A program made the translations under genes and the position numbers. A DNA stretch of 64,000 bases from Musa acuminata AAA Group. Its lineage: Eukaryota; Streptophyta; Magnoliopsida; Zingiberales; Musaceae. Shown here piece by piece: positions 48,701-61,193 of the stretch (the stretch's first letter is position 1; every line of letters begins with the position of its first letter). The stretch spans positions 31,643,001 through 31,707,000 of the forward strand of contig NC_088339.1 in NCBI RefSeq assembly GCF_036884655.1. The letters are read 5' to 3'. The notes beneath the pieces are model-generated. The model did not search any database and was not told the DNA's origin. It saw only the letters and a program-made list of their open reading frames with translations.

Positions 48701-50101
48701 AGCTATTGATTGCTCAGAAATCCATACCTACACCAAAACCGTGGCCTAAACCAACCCCGCATCTGAAACCAACTTCAATGTTCTTAAAGCCCAACTTCTT
48801 TAGCTAATTGAGAAAACAAACGATAACGAGAATGAATAGAGTTCCTTATACAAGAGATCTTAACAGTTTACAATAACAATCTGCTCTTACAGAACTGTTG
48901 ACATGCCTCCCAACTCCAGAAAAAGCATCAGTTGCACCTCTAGCAGCAGTCAGGACTTTCTGAACTGCTGGTATCACACCTGCATTACAAAGGTTTATCT
49001 GTTTGTTTCAATAAATATCGACAAAACGGCAACTAGTCATGAACACCAAAAGTACAAAAACAAGAATTCCTTGGTCAATTTAGTATTCCATTTCTTCCAA
49101 GGAACATATATAATGGACTTTTACATATGAATTCAGCATCTGCCCCATGCATGCATAAGACTCTGTAAAATTAATTCCACACAAGCAGCCCTACTGAACT
49201 GTCAAAAGTCCATGTATTGCATTCCATATTTGTCTATATATGAGGCTAACCATATCTGCGAATTAACATCCCACAGGTTTCAGCCGGAGGATCAAAAGAA
49301 GTCAGAAATTTGACACTTAAAAGAATGACGAATACGAATAAGCACCAAAATAAAAGAGGAATTCAGATGTTATATAAATATTATACAAGGCAAAACAAAT
49401 CAATAGTTTATACGACTTGTAATTTTGATAGTAACAGTAATTTTGAAAAGAAAAATATATGTAAAAGACAGAGAAGAAGAGATGCAATACCACATTGTTC
49501 ATACTTGAGAATTTCTCTCATTTTCAGAAAAAAAAAAAAAAACACTGTAGATTAGCTTTTTCAAACTTATTACCAATACCATAGAGAGAAATGAAAATGC
49601 TTACTTACATCAACCATACATTCATGCAAAGACACATATAGCTTAATGAAATCCTTGAACTAACTTATCAATATCAATACAAAGAACAACATTTCCTCCA
49701 CTGAAACAAAGTAGAATTTCACAAAAAACCACGAAACAACCGGTAAAAATTAAGAACCGGTAATCCCACAGTGCTGCATAACAATCTGACACTCGGAAAT
49801 CATGCAATCCATATGCACGCAACACGTTCGTAAACTTTCCCAAGAAAGTTCACAGCCAACAAAAGATCAACAAATCAAACCCTACGAGATTGAATCGAAC
49901 GCTGTCCGTTCCTGGCTTCCAAGAACCTTCTCAGATCCATCACGAAAACGACACAGGTGCAGCGACGGTGGGAGACGCGGGTTATGGAAGGGGAGGAATT
50001 ACCTACATATATGGGTCGGCCAGCGCCGATGCCGACACCCGTAAAGACCTGAGCAACCTTGAGGGAGGAGGGATTCTCTAACGACAGCGCGTGGTCTCCA
50101 T
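45788..50101 (-). CDS. Conserved plant protein of unknown function (Gly/Val-rich N-terminus, basic Cys-containing C-terminus)
   Basis: Six exons are supported by phase: about 50101-50003, 48979-48891, 48803-48728, 48115-47838, 46632-46594 and 45976-45788 (stop TAG), about 256 aa. The first exon reads SSLKVAQVFTGVGIGAGRPI. Exon 2 reads VLTAARGATDAFSGVGRHVN. Exon 3 reads LKKLGFKNIEVGFRCGVGLG then HGFGVG. Exon 4 is hydrophilic (TPLEKSVASRTEKVINSFLQ). Exons 5-6 form a likely amphipathic helix or coiled coil (NLLTENDILQMLLKHQLAIE) and end CSDCFKCRRRRRKAAR. The continuity of phases across five introns and the repeated Gly-Val motif argue for a real gene. I do not recognise a named family. The start is a problem: the ATG at 50101 gives 99 nt to the donor, where 3n+1 is needed, and no in-frame ATG exists upstream in the open frame. 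A spliced leader exon, a non-AUG start or a one-base error are possible. Confidence 0.72.
46081..46425. repeat. Four tandem units of about 86 bp in the last intron of the unknown gene
   Basis: Units begin near 46081, 46168, 46252 and 46339 (periods 87, 84 and 87). Each has CAACAAGGTTC-TGTTGAAAAGC, TAAACCTTT-GA-TCGATTAG, AATGAAT and TGCTACCTTATCAGGCA-type blocks. They diverge by several substitutions each. Confidence 0.9.
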
Positions 50102-50178
50102 TGGTAGTGCAGATGGCAAAAGAAAAGATCACCGTAGACGAGGAATTGATGCCGCGCGCGAGCCGCAAGAAAAGAATA

Positions 50179-50180
<2 letters not shown>

Positions 50181-50212
<32 letters not shown>
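50181..50212 (+). repeat. (GA)n microsatellite upstream of the unknown gene
   Basis: About 16 GA units, probably in the 5' leader of the minus-strand gene, where it reads (CT)n. Confidence 0.95.
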
Positions 50213-50215
<3 letters not shown>

Positions 50216-50325
50216 AGTGGCTAACCACTCAAAGTCATGTAAATGCATCGAAGAGGTTCTACTTGATAGACTTCTGCTTGCCCATCGAATGTAATGCCAA
50301 TTTTTGACAGCGTATTGTTATAATC

Positions 50326-50970
50326 GGGTTAATTACATGACCTATTTACATTAACAAAATTTATATTAAAATTTTTATAATTATAAAAATAAAATATCTG
50401 ATTTCATTTATCATCAATTTTATCGACAAGTACGAAAAATAATAAATAATAAATAATTTAAATATTTCAGTTATATTTTTTATGATGACAGATGATGAAG
50501 ACGATAATACAGATATAAAGCATCACTTGGTAATTGCATAAGCATCAATACAGATGTCAAGCAATCATTACGTAGCTTTGTATCTACGTCGACATCGTTC
50601 GATAATTGTATTGGTATCGATGCAGATGTAAAGTGTATCAGTAACGACATAAATATAAAGCATTGACATATGTATTATCGTCTTACTCCTCTCTCTTTAT
50701 CTCATATCTCGTCGCTGCTATCTCTCCTCATCAATAATAGTCACTCACGACTTTCATTAGTATCGTCATCCATCATCATCAAAAACATAATTAGAATATT
50801 AAAATTATATTTTTTTTATCGATTATTTTTATAGTAAAACCAATAACATTTAGATAAATAAAGTTTGATGTTTTACTTTCATAATTATAAAAAAATTTAA
50901 TCTAATTTTTTTAAGATTAAAAATTGAGATACTAAAGTATCTAACTACATATACTAATTTTTAATTAGCC
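50326..50970. mobile_element. MITE copy B (same MULE-type family), in a divergent promoter
   Basis: The left end GGGTTAATTACATG and the right end (GGCTAATTA read inward) match the ends of the copy at 57562-58190 (GGACTAATTAC and GGGCTAATCAC). Internal blocks such as GATGCAGATG, CATCGT-GATAATT and TTTATAATTATAAAAATAAAA match the other copies. It is diverged and has no clear target duplication. It fills much of the 1.3-kb space between the unknown gene (-) and RABD2 (+). Confidence 0.65.
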
Positions 50971-51486
50971 AGCTACAAGCTGATCTTATCAAACAATTTG
51001 TCCCGTTTTGACCTTAGAACGAAGTAACTTCGGGTGTGACGTGAGAAAATAAGCCTGATAATAAATATTGACACGTGAAGTTAAGAGCCACGTGTGAAAT
51101 TGAGAGCCATGTAGGACGATGAGATTCATTATAGCAGATGGACGACTGGATCGAGGGAAGAGGATCGATGGACGGTACAGATTTAAGATCCAGGATCGTA
51201 ACGCGCCCGATCTGGCTGCTCCTCCACGTGGGCGCGGCTTATTGGTACACGATGAACCAAAGACGATCTCAGCCGTCCATCGCACCTTCTTCGCGCTGTC
51301 CTCATCACGCCCCCTATGTGTTCACGCCTCGCAGCTCGGCTTTCCCCCGTTTCTTCTCCTCTCTCGATTCCAAAGGGGAGGGGCAGGGATCCGTCATCTT
51401 CGATCTCAGACCCTCCACCGATCACGCGCGAAGCCTCACGGTGAATCACACCCGGACGACCTCAGCCACCGGCTCCAGTCTTCGCC
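50971..51486 (+). other. Promoter and 5' UTR region of RABD2
   Basis: CACGTG-type words occur (GACACGTGAAG near 51071 and CCACGTGTG near 51089, and CCACGTGGGC near 51226), as in plant bZIP/bHLH G-box sites. Pyrimidine-rich sequence near 51340-51365 precedes the start codon. No experimental evidence for use. Confidence 0.4.
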
Positions 51487-54400
51487 ATGAATCCGGAGTA
51501 GTAAGTACCCCGACCTTGAGGCTAGTATTTGCATTGATGCCGGTAATTGAATTGCTTTCGTTTGAATCTCAAACTTATCCTCCATTCGGTCACGGAACTG
51601 GCGCTTAGGGTCTGTGAGTTTGATTCGTGCGGAGTCAGGTATCGGGGTTTCTGATGGATCGGAAAATTCTCTCTCGGCTGTGTAGGTCGGGTTTTATCGG
51701 CATGGTTGTCGATCACGAATTCGCATTCGTGCTTTAGATCGGCGATGTTGACCGGCTGTATTCGTCGGATCTGGTGGTGTGGTTTGAGATCCGGTGATTC
51801 TGATAGGTCTAGATCATAGTCTATTCCTCCATGCTTGGCGCTGGTTGATTTCATGTGCCCGAGTTATATATTGATAAGCGTAATCAAGTAATGGACCCAT
51901 TTGATGGTTGTGGCAAAGTGGATCTGGGTCATCCATGGGAAATGATCGTTTGGTGCCCCTTTTGTGCGACAGGTGGTTGAGGGAGTTGCTCTGTTTTCGC
52001 TTTACAAAGACAAATCCAGTAGAATTTCTTGAGATTTTATGTATAAATCGATGGGCATTCCCTTTCTGTCGCAGTAATTGTATTCCTTGTGAAGAACTTG
52101 ACAGCTGAGGCATTTGTCTTATTGACAATTCCTTGATATTGCTTTCCTTGACATGGTGGCCTGGTGAAGTTTTTTCCTTGACATTTTGACAATTGTTTGG
52201 TCATTTGCTCCCTTCTGGACAGTACTTGTAGTAGTTGATTTGCAAAATAGAATTTCAATTGCAGATGAATTGTATGCGATTTAGTTAATATAGGTCATAA
52301 TGTGTAAATTGGTCTGGGATTCTTGGTGATTTTTGGTATGGAACTAACTTGAAGGGATGTTTCTTTGCAGTGACTATTTATTCAAACTTTTGCTCATTGG
52401 AGATTCGGGTGTTGGAAAATCATGCCTCCTCCTAAGATTTGCAGTAAGGAGCAAAATGTCTTTTTCTTGATAATGTCTTTGTATTTTAGAAATATTAACA
52501 AATCTGGATCTCATAGTTCAGTTACATGATTTTTTAACCTCTTTTTCTGTGATTGATATTAGGTGGTTGCCTTCTTATTTGAAAACATGGTTACAAAGTG
52601 ATATCCATGAAGATGTTGGCCAAAAGATGGCTCTTTATATGTAACATAGGATCCAAACCTCATTTAGTATCTGTTTTATTCTGTCATTTATTAACCATGA
52701 AATCTTTAGTTGTATGTGGGAGTTCTGTGGAGTTTTGATTCATGGCAACAAGTCTTCCCAACTTGAATGATATACGGATCTGATTGATCTGAAGTAGGAT
52801 AAAAACCTTGTCGATGTATATCTTTCCATATATTCTTTTCTTGATAATATGCTTACAAATTGAAGCACCACTATTTTTCATTGTTAATTTTATGATTACT
52901 GGCTGCTAACTTAGTATATCTTCGTTGAGTAGTTTCTAAACAAAAAAGCTTTTATTTAAAATATTGTTCTGGAATCAAACACTAGGACCAAACATCTACA
53001 CTTGAGGTGCCCTTCGGGAAATGTTATAACATTGTAGTATTAAAGTTGGCATATTTGTGTTGAGGTGTAATACAAGCAAAGGTGCTAGATCTGGACTGCA
53101 CAAGACTTTCATATTTGCAGAATTTATGGCATGACCTCTTTTATTTACTTTTGTAGGATGATTCTTACCTGGAAAGTTACATTAGCACTATTGGAGTTGA
53201 CTTTGTAAGTGAGCTTTATCTTCTATACCGAGACAATGTAATGTTTCGACTAAATCATCTTACAAAGATATCTCTTTTCTTATCCAGAAAATTCGCACTG
53301 TTGAGCAAGACGGGAAGACCATTAAGCTTCAAATAGTGAGTTTATTAATATGATGTTTTTATTGTGTATCTATGACTATGAGATTATTTTTCTAATGTTC
53401 TAGATTGTGTATCTATGACTAAAACAACATCATATATATGTTTGCTGTTGAATGGTCTGTTACTTCTGGGGAGATGTTTTCCTTTATGCGATGTTCTCAT
53501 GGAGGTTCATAATGTCAACTCTCTGTAGTCATGTCATAATCTGAGAATTCTAGCAGCAGATTTCATGTCATTCAAGATTTTCCAATGTTAACGTTGGAGA
53601 CAGTTCTCTCTCAATAAACTAGATGTTAAGTGTAATTAGGCTTTGAGGTATCAATTTTCTAAGTTTTTCCTTGTTGAGACATTTTTTCTTATGGTTGCAG
53701 TGGGATACTGCCGGGCAAGAGCGTTTCAGAACAATCACGAGCAGCTATTACCGTGGTGCCCATGGTATCATTGTAAGCCTAGTCATTGCTTTCTGGACTT
53801 TAAACCAACTGTATCATTGTGTGAAATCCTCACTTTGTGAATCCAAACCAGATTTATGCTGTTCCATTTTGTCAACTCAAAGCCCATTTCTTGATCTAAT
53901 TATCAATATAAATTATTAGTTATTTGCATGTGTACTGAAGCAGCTGCTCATTATCTGCACCTTGAGTTGCAGGTGGTATATGACGTGACAGATCAGGAGA
54001 GTTTTAACAACGTAAAGCAGTGGTTAAATGAGATTGATCGATATGCGAGCGACAGCGTGAATAAACTTTTGGTGGGGAACAAGTGCGATCTTACCGCGAA
54101 CAAAGTTGTGTCATACGAGACAGCCAAGGTAATTTGGAACTATCATTAGCCTTTCTCATGTAAAGTCCTCGGACATCAGTTTCCAGAACTCTAGAACCAA
54201 AGATCACTGGCATTCTCAGTAGCTATGGTTGCCACTAGCGTGCCTATGAAAAAGAATCTAGGTTTGGGCTTTATATGAACTTGTGTGTTTGCTGAAATAT
54301 CTCATGTTATATAATAGACTGATATTAAGTATGACCGACCAAGAAATGTGAGATTATGGTTTGACCAGTAAACATAAAGTGCAGCCCTCAACACATTAGG

Positions 54401-54796
54401 TACCTTTAAATGTATCTAAGTGATTTATTATCACGTAGCTTTTGCTGATGACCGACAAATGTTAGATACATGGATTGCTGATGTTTTTTTCCCCTATCAT
54501 ACAGGCTTTTGCTGATGAAATTGGTATCCCTTTCATGGAAACCAGTGCTAAGAATGCTACTAATGTGGAGCAGGCATTCATGGCCATGACTGCTTCCATC
54601 AAGGACAGGTATCACAACTCTATATGTCGAGTCTCGGAAACGATATTCCATATTTTTTTGAGTAGGTTGTCTTAAGTAGTAAGAGAATATACGATGATGC
54701 AGGATGGCCAGCCAACCAGCCATGAACAGTTCCAGACCACCAACAGTGCAAATACGTGGACAACCTGTCAACCAGAAGAGCTCCTGCTGCTCTTAG
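51487..54796 (+). CDS. RABD2: Ras-related small GTPase RABD2 (Rab1 type)
   Basis: Eight exons join in phase: 51487-51500, 52371-52443, 53157-53204, 53288-53335, 53701-53772, 53973-54128, 54505-54608 and 54703-54796 (stop TAG), giving 202 aa. The start is ATG 51487 ([15 protein letters not shown]). All Rab motifs are present: P-loop GDSGVGKS (residues 15-22), effector loop [37 protein letters not shown] and ETSAK, and the C-terminal double-geranylgeranylation signal (QKSSCCS). Rab1/RABD proteins drive ER-to-Golgi vesicle transport. The near-canonical length and unbroken exons show an intact gene. The first coding exon is only 14 nt. A (TAC)n run lies in the 3' flank near 54837-54854. Confidence 0.96.
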
Positions 54797-56660
54797 GCTC
54801 TTCTTCCTAAGTCTTCTGACTGGCATGTAGCAATTACTACTACTACTACTACTGCTCAGATTGATTGATACTCTTCTAAGTCCGTTCTTGGGAACGGTGA
54901 ATCACTATTCCATTCTTTTTCTTGGTTATTAAGTTTGTACGAGTTGGGTATTTGGTAACATAATCTGTTTGGCTGACGACTCAGCTCTTGATCGTGTTCG
55001 TCTCTTGTAATACTCAGACAGACATGGCAACAAAACCGACTTCAGATCTTTTGTAATTCTATCTCTGACTCAGTAGAGGCTTATAGAAATAACACAATCC
55101 CATCCTATGATTATGTTGAAGAAAAGGAAAAGACCTATGGATTTTTTAGCATTTCAACAGTTGAATGAAAGAGCTTCTGAACATTTTGTGGATATGTGAC
55201 TTCAGTATTGGTTTTCCAGATGGTTTCAAAGTAATATATCTCATATTCATGATATATATATATCATTTAATGTAATAAAAATATATTTTATTTTTTAAAA
55301 AATAATTTAAAAGAAGAGACTTTTCTAGAACACTCTTGCCATTGTGATGGAGTAGTAGTGTTTAATTTGATTGATATTAATTATAAGAACCAAATGGACC
55401 ATATCAACTCTTTTAACTTTCTCTGAAAGAAGCTTCTCTATAGATACCATACCGCCCTCGTAATAGACACATTAAATCCTTCTCTAGGGCACCTTGTCGT
55501 TGACTTATTTGACTACGCCTGCATTTTGTATTGGTGGTTGGTGTTGGTTGCCTGCGACAAATGCAGGCAAAAGTATATGCATGTGTCTGCACGTTGAATT
55601 TAGATGTCTGCATGTGTAGTCGCTACTTGCAGTTTCAACTAACACATAGAACGTGACAATTATGCAACCAAACTTACAAGGAGGATCGAAAGGATACCTG
55701 AATCCAAATTCTACTTTGCTGCAACCCAGCATGGTAGTGCACTACAAACTGTAATCCTGCTGCAACATGCATGGGTCAAGTTACATGTACACATGTTGCA
55801 AGTGACTAACTTGCAAATCTGCAAATAAGCTATTTGTTCCAAAATGACCTGTAGACAGTTTATTTGCAAGCAACCAAAGTTACCTAATAGACTCCCTAGC
55901 AACAAAAATAAAATAAAATAAAATAAAATAGGTGTCTATCATAAAATTGAAAAATTGACCCTACAAGTTTCTCAAGTAACAAGTTATAAATAAGGTGGGA
56001 GTAATATTAACTGTCAACAATCCACTGTTGACAATCGCTCCGGGAGATTTGGGAAGAAACAGATAAGAATTGGCGACAAAACAACAATCACTAATATACA
56101 GTCTTTCCCATGGACAAGTGAGAAATTATCACAAAAGCCATTACTTGGTTGCTTGCAGAAGCCCACGGGATACAACTTCTTAACCAATTAGTCACTAATA
56201 AGTTTGCAAAACCCTACACTCACACTTACACAGGAGAGTTTCATCGTTTCTCTATCTTTTCAGTGAGACATGAACAATTAGTTTGTATGGAAGTTACCAA
56301 AGGTATCAAGTCATTTAGGAGCTAATCATGGAAAGGTGCAACATATAACATACTACCTCTATGGTTCACCACCGAATAGAGGACTCGGTCTATTTCAGAT
56401 TAATAATGAATGTCAGCTATAGCAAGTGGTAGATCAAGGAAGAAACTTAAAGGTGGAAAAATGATTCATTATCTTTAACATCTCAATGAGTGAATAAAAA
56501 TGAAAAATTAGCTTATGGTATGCATAAGGATGGTTTTCAATAATTGTAAAAAAAATCTGCAACCAACCAAAGAAAGAATCAACCAAAGAAAGAACGAAAG
56601 AGACTCGTAGCTTTGATCACAAGTTCCAATTTTATTCCAAATCCTTCAAGCTTACGTTAC
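54797..56660. other. Intergenic region, no gene seen
   Basis: 3' UTR of RABD2, then AT-rich DNA. An (AAATA)n run lies at about 55905-55929, and repeated AACCAAAGAAAGAA words at about 56566-56595. No coding homology recognised. Confidence 0.5.
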
Positions 56661-59600
56661 AACAACAACAACAAAACCGTAAGTCCCAACTATTTGGAGC
56701 CGACTACTTGGATCTTTTGACGCCATTGAGATATGTAAAAAGTAATATGCATAGTTAAGCTCAAAATATTTAAATATTTATTTATAATTTCTATTAAAGT
56801 CTTTTTAGGTTTTTCTCTCCTTCTTCTTGTACCACTAACATTAATTATTTTACCTCTTCTGATTGTAACATCCGAAGGTTTCCTCAGCACATGCACATAC
56901 CATTTTGAATAATTTTCTCTCATCTTATACTCTATCAGAGCGATACCTAATTGGTTACGAATAAAAATATCTTTTTTTATCTTTCTTACTATCACTACAC
57001 ATCTATCTCAATATTCTCATCTCAACAACACAAACTTTTTGTATATGTTTTTTCTTAACTGTCCAATGCTCAAATCCATAAAACATTATCGGTCTACACA
57101 ACTATCTTATAATTTTTTTTTATCTTAAAGGTATCCGAAAATCATACAAGATTCCTAACATCCTTCACCATTTTAACCATCCTGTTTTTACTCTATGAAT
57201 AATATCTTTATCGATCTCTCCATCTTGTTAAATAATTGATCAAAGATACCAAAAGCTTTTACTTAAGGAGATTTATTATCCATCTAATTTAAGTATATTC
57301 GCTTGTCTATTTCTATAATCATTAAAATTATATTTTATATATATTCAATTTTGGTCCTACTTAATCTAAAACATTAAGTTTCTAAAGCTTGACTTCATAA
57401 CTCAATATTATAATTAATTTCACTTAGACTCCCATCAGCTAAGACAATATCATCAGTAAATAACATACACCAGGTAGGTCTATCATGTAAGTGACTAATG
57501 AGTTCATCCATTATCAATGTGAAAAAGTACAGACTTAATGCGGATCTTTGGTGTAATCCTAGGACTAATTACCCCATGTAGTTAATTACCTTTAGCATTT
57601 CAGTCCCTACATTTTAAAAACTTACATTGGCATCCCTATAGTTACGAAAGTGAAACATCTAAGTCTATTTATCCTAACGCCGTCGATTTTACCAACAAAA
57701 ACATAAAAAAGGACAAACGAGTAATTTTGATGTTTCAATTTGTGGTGACGGATAGAGTCGATGGTCGCGAACGACGATGTTGTTGAGGGCCGCAGGTGAC
57801 TGTTGTAGATAAGGAGAGCAACGATGAGAAGTGAGGGCCACTTTGCATCTGCGTTGATGTCGACGCAATTGCTGAGCAATGCCGCTCTGCATTTACGCCG
57901 GCATCGACGTAGATGCAAAGCAACCCTCACCTCTCGTCACCGCTCTCCTCATCCACAACAGTCACTTGCAGCCCTTAGTAACATCATTATCCGCCACCAC
58001 CAATTGGAGCGCTAAAATTATCTTTTTGCCCATTATTTTCATGTTTTTGTTGGTAAAATCAACGGTGTTAGGATAAATAGACCTAGATATTTCACTTTTG
58101 TGACTATAGGGATGTCAATATAACTTTTTAAAGTATAGGGAATAGGATGCTAAAGGTAGCTAGCTATAGAGGGTAATATGTGATTAGCCCGTAATCCTAT
58201 GTTAATAGAAAATTCACTAGACACACTCCATATAGTTCTAACACTAGTAGCTACATTATTATAGATATTTTTAATAACATCAATATAATAAGTAGATACA
58301 CCTTTTTTTTTTCTAAAACCCACCATAATAAATCTTTATAAACCCTATCATAGGCCTTATCTAAGGTAAAAAAACCATATACAAATCTTTCTTTTTCTCC
58401 TTATACTTTTTCATTAATTGTCTTAATAAATGAATAGCATCTATGGTTAATCTTTCAGACATAAAACCAAATTGATTTTAAGAGATATTTGTTTCAAGTC
58501 TTATCATACTTTCAATATCTCTTTCCCAAAGTTTCATAGTATAGCTAATGATTTTAATTCCTCTATAATTTGAACAATTTTGTATGTCACCCTTACTTTT
58601 ATAAATTGATACTACAAAACACTTTTTCCATTCATTACACATCCTTCTGATTCTTATGATTTTGTTAAATAAGCTAGTTAACCAAGCAGCTCCCTTGTCA
58701 CTAAACTTTTCCAGACCTCAATAGGGAAACCATCAAGCCTCACAATCTTAGCTATTTTCATCTTCTTTAATGCGTCTTTTACCACTAATTTTACAATAAA
58801 TCGATGATTATTAAACCCACCACTATTATTTATCGTTAAATCTAAGTCATGTGTGGAATATTCATTAAATAATTTATAAAACTAATTTTTCATCTTTCCT
58901 TAATCTTGTTATCATTAATAAGTATTATTTGACCTTCATCTTTAATGCATCTAATATTACCTAAATCCTTACACTTTCTTTCCCTAGCTTTAGTAATTCG
59001 ATATTTATCTTTTTCACCATCTTTAATACTAATTTATTATAAAAATATCATAAGCTTTATATGTTGCCATACTAACCTCATTTCTAGCCTCTTTTTTAGA
59101 TTCTTTATATCTCTTAATTTTTTCTCATTTTTATAATTTTATCAATCTTTAAAACATAATCTTTTAGTAAAAATCATTTTTAAATTTCCTCACACCACCA
59201 CCAACTCTCTCTTAAAGTTACACCTCTACCTCTAGTTTTATCAAGAATCCCTTTTGTTAAGCTCATAATTTTATTAGTCATCATAGTCCAAATAATATTT
59301 AATATTATCCTTATCGTTCCAAGTCATCTCCCTTTTTATCTTATTATTAAAAGTGTTTCCATTATCATCTTTAAAACTTCACCATCCAATCCTAATAATT
59401 TTTTCTATTATTTTTTTCTTCTTTCATTTTTTACAGTAAATGTCTAATACCATCAACCTGTGTTGATTCATTAAACTTTTGTTAGGCATAATGGAACATA
59501 ATACTATAACATAGTAGTGCTTTTTTTTATGAATAAAATAATACAAATAAATCGATATCTATGGATATCAATTTATAAGTTTTGATACCAAAACTTGATT

Positions 59601-60200
59601 GAACCAACAAATACCAATTGGTACGCATTGACCGGACCAATATTCAAAACATTGTCTTTAGGTAAATCAAGAGCATTATCCTTAATCATCCAATCTGACA
59701 TGTGGGGCATAAGCAGTAATGATATTCAAAACATATTATCCTTTCACAAATCTTAGAACTATAATTCTATCCCCAAATCTTTTTACATCTGTAAAATTGT
59801 TCTTAAGATCCTTATCAACAACAATTCATATATGATTTCTATATTTATCTTTTTTAGTACACCAAATTTTAAATCTAGTACTATCAATCTCTCTAGATTT
59901 TTTCCTACTCACTTAACCCTCTGTTCTTGAACTAACTTCTTTACTCCCATTGGTTCATAACAATGATAGAACTCTTGCCTACTTGGTAACACTTCTGGGT
60001 GCCGATGTGATGGGCTACTTCCGACAACCTCCTAGCCTATAGTCTGCAATTTAGGACACCTATCTCGTGAAGGTGCCTCACATCACTTCCAAGTGATAAC
60101 CTAGCTTTATACTGAAATCAATTCAGATCCATGTTCATGAAATATAATATAGTTTTACGTTGGTTGTTAGTGACCTAACGCAATCCTCCACCTTTTTTAT
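56661..60200 (-). mobile_element. Decayed RTE-type LINE (non-LTR retrotransposon)
   Basis: Minus-strand translation, broken by many stops and frameshifts, gives the order of an RTE-clade LINE. An endonuclease part lies at about 59950-59690 (KDKYRN, VVDKDLKNN, AYAPH). A region with ITKARERK lies near 58960. RT blocks at about 58680-58300 include NYRGIKIISYTMKLWERDIE and NQFGFM, and then LDKAYDRVY. After an inserted MITE come LHQRSALS, TLIMDELISHLHDRPTWCML and FTDD (the catalytic A/T-DD) at about 57560-57440. The C-terminal part is at 56995-56690 (LRKPSDVTIRRGKIINV, RRRREKPKKTL). The 3' end has the (GTT)n tail and the TTGGGACTTACGG block common in plant RTE LINEs. The enzyme cannot be produced. 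Extra non-LINE sequence seems inserted at about 59460-59690. Confidence 0.85.
57562..58190. mobile_element. Mutator-type MITE with long inverted repeats and perfect 9-bp duplication
   Basis: The 9-bp direct repeat GTAATCCTA flanks the element exactly (57553-57561 and 58191-58199). The termini are GGACTAATTAC and, read inward from the right, GGGCTAATCAC. Inverted similarity continues through TACCTTTAGCAT, CATCCCTATAGT, TATTTATCCTAAC and GATTTTACCAACAAAAACAT, about 170 bp per arm. The middle is GC-richer and itself partly palindromic (GTGAGGGCCACTTTGCATCT against AGATGCAAAGCAACCCTCAC). There is no coding capacity. It lies inside the RT region of the LINE, so it arrived later. Confidence 0.93.
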
Positions 60201-61193
60201 CCTTCAAACTTACACCAAGGGAAGAAAAATGACCTGACATTGTTTATACATACTGTAAAAAAAGATGAATTTTCATTCATTCAACTTTGGCCTTGGTTAC
60301 AAAATCTCTTCCCTTTAAATAAATTTCCCAAGCATAAGACAAACTACAAAGAGTATTATATATTTACGAAAATCTCAAGTAAAGGATATCAATGACCCAT
60401 TTTTTCTTTTTGAAGATCTACTTTCAAGTTTATTTAGCATATATAATATTCCATTTTTCATTATTGATTAGCATTGAAATTCATCCTTCGACAAGATCCC
60501 CAATCACACACATTATTCCCCATCTACTTTTTCTTTTACTTCTTAGGAAATATTCATGGATTGCACAGAAACTTCCAAAAGAAAAAATAAACTAAAAAAA
60601 TAGTCCAAAAAAAAGGTTTGATTATTATTTTTGATACATAAGTTACGTCATCTGAACCTGAGTTCAATGCCAATCTATCGGGATTTGGATTAGTCTCTCT
60701 TCTTCCTGCACCTAATTTAGTCCCAAAAAGTGTCTCAATCTCCATCAATTAATGACGACAACATAGAACTTTAAGCAATCAATTCAACCATGCTTTTACC
60801 TGTGATATGCTTTTGGTGTTCCCATCTTTACGTTCTCAGTTGACCAAATGAAATTAACAATGCTATAAACTGTCTTTCAGTTTACACATTCGTAACGAAC
60901 CAAGAAGTCATTTACCCTAGACACTACAACCTTTAGTCAATATTGTTGAGTTTCACATGCAGAGTCATGGCAGTTTTGGCAATTTAGTCATTGCATTCCG
61001 GCTTATGTCACAACTATCAAGTTTCACATGCAAAGCATTTTCCTTTGACATTAGATAATTCAACCAAAGCTAGAAGATATCTCATGGTTTTAGGCAATCA
61101 TAGACCAAATCTTTAAAGTGCAATGCATGCCACATAATTTATTATCAATTAACTTGAAGTTAACGCGATAGAAGAAGTCACCGCACCTTCTCA
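60201..61193. other. Intergenic region, no gene seen
   Basis: 3' flank of the cysteine desulfhydrase gene plus AT-rich DNA. A short minus-strand frame at 60554-60748 has no recognised homology. TTTCACATGCA occurs near 60949 and 61020. Confidence 0.45.

Noticed and set aside
50317..50979. Target-site duplication for MITE copy B
   Set aside because: The nine bases on the two sides do not match; the copy is too old or its ends are misplaced.
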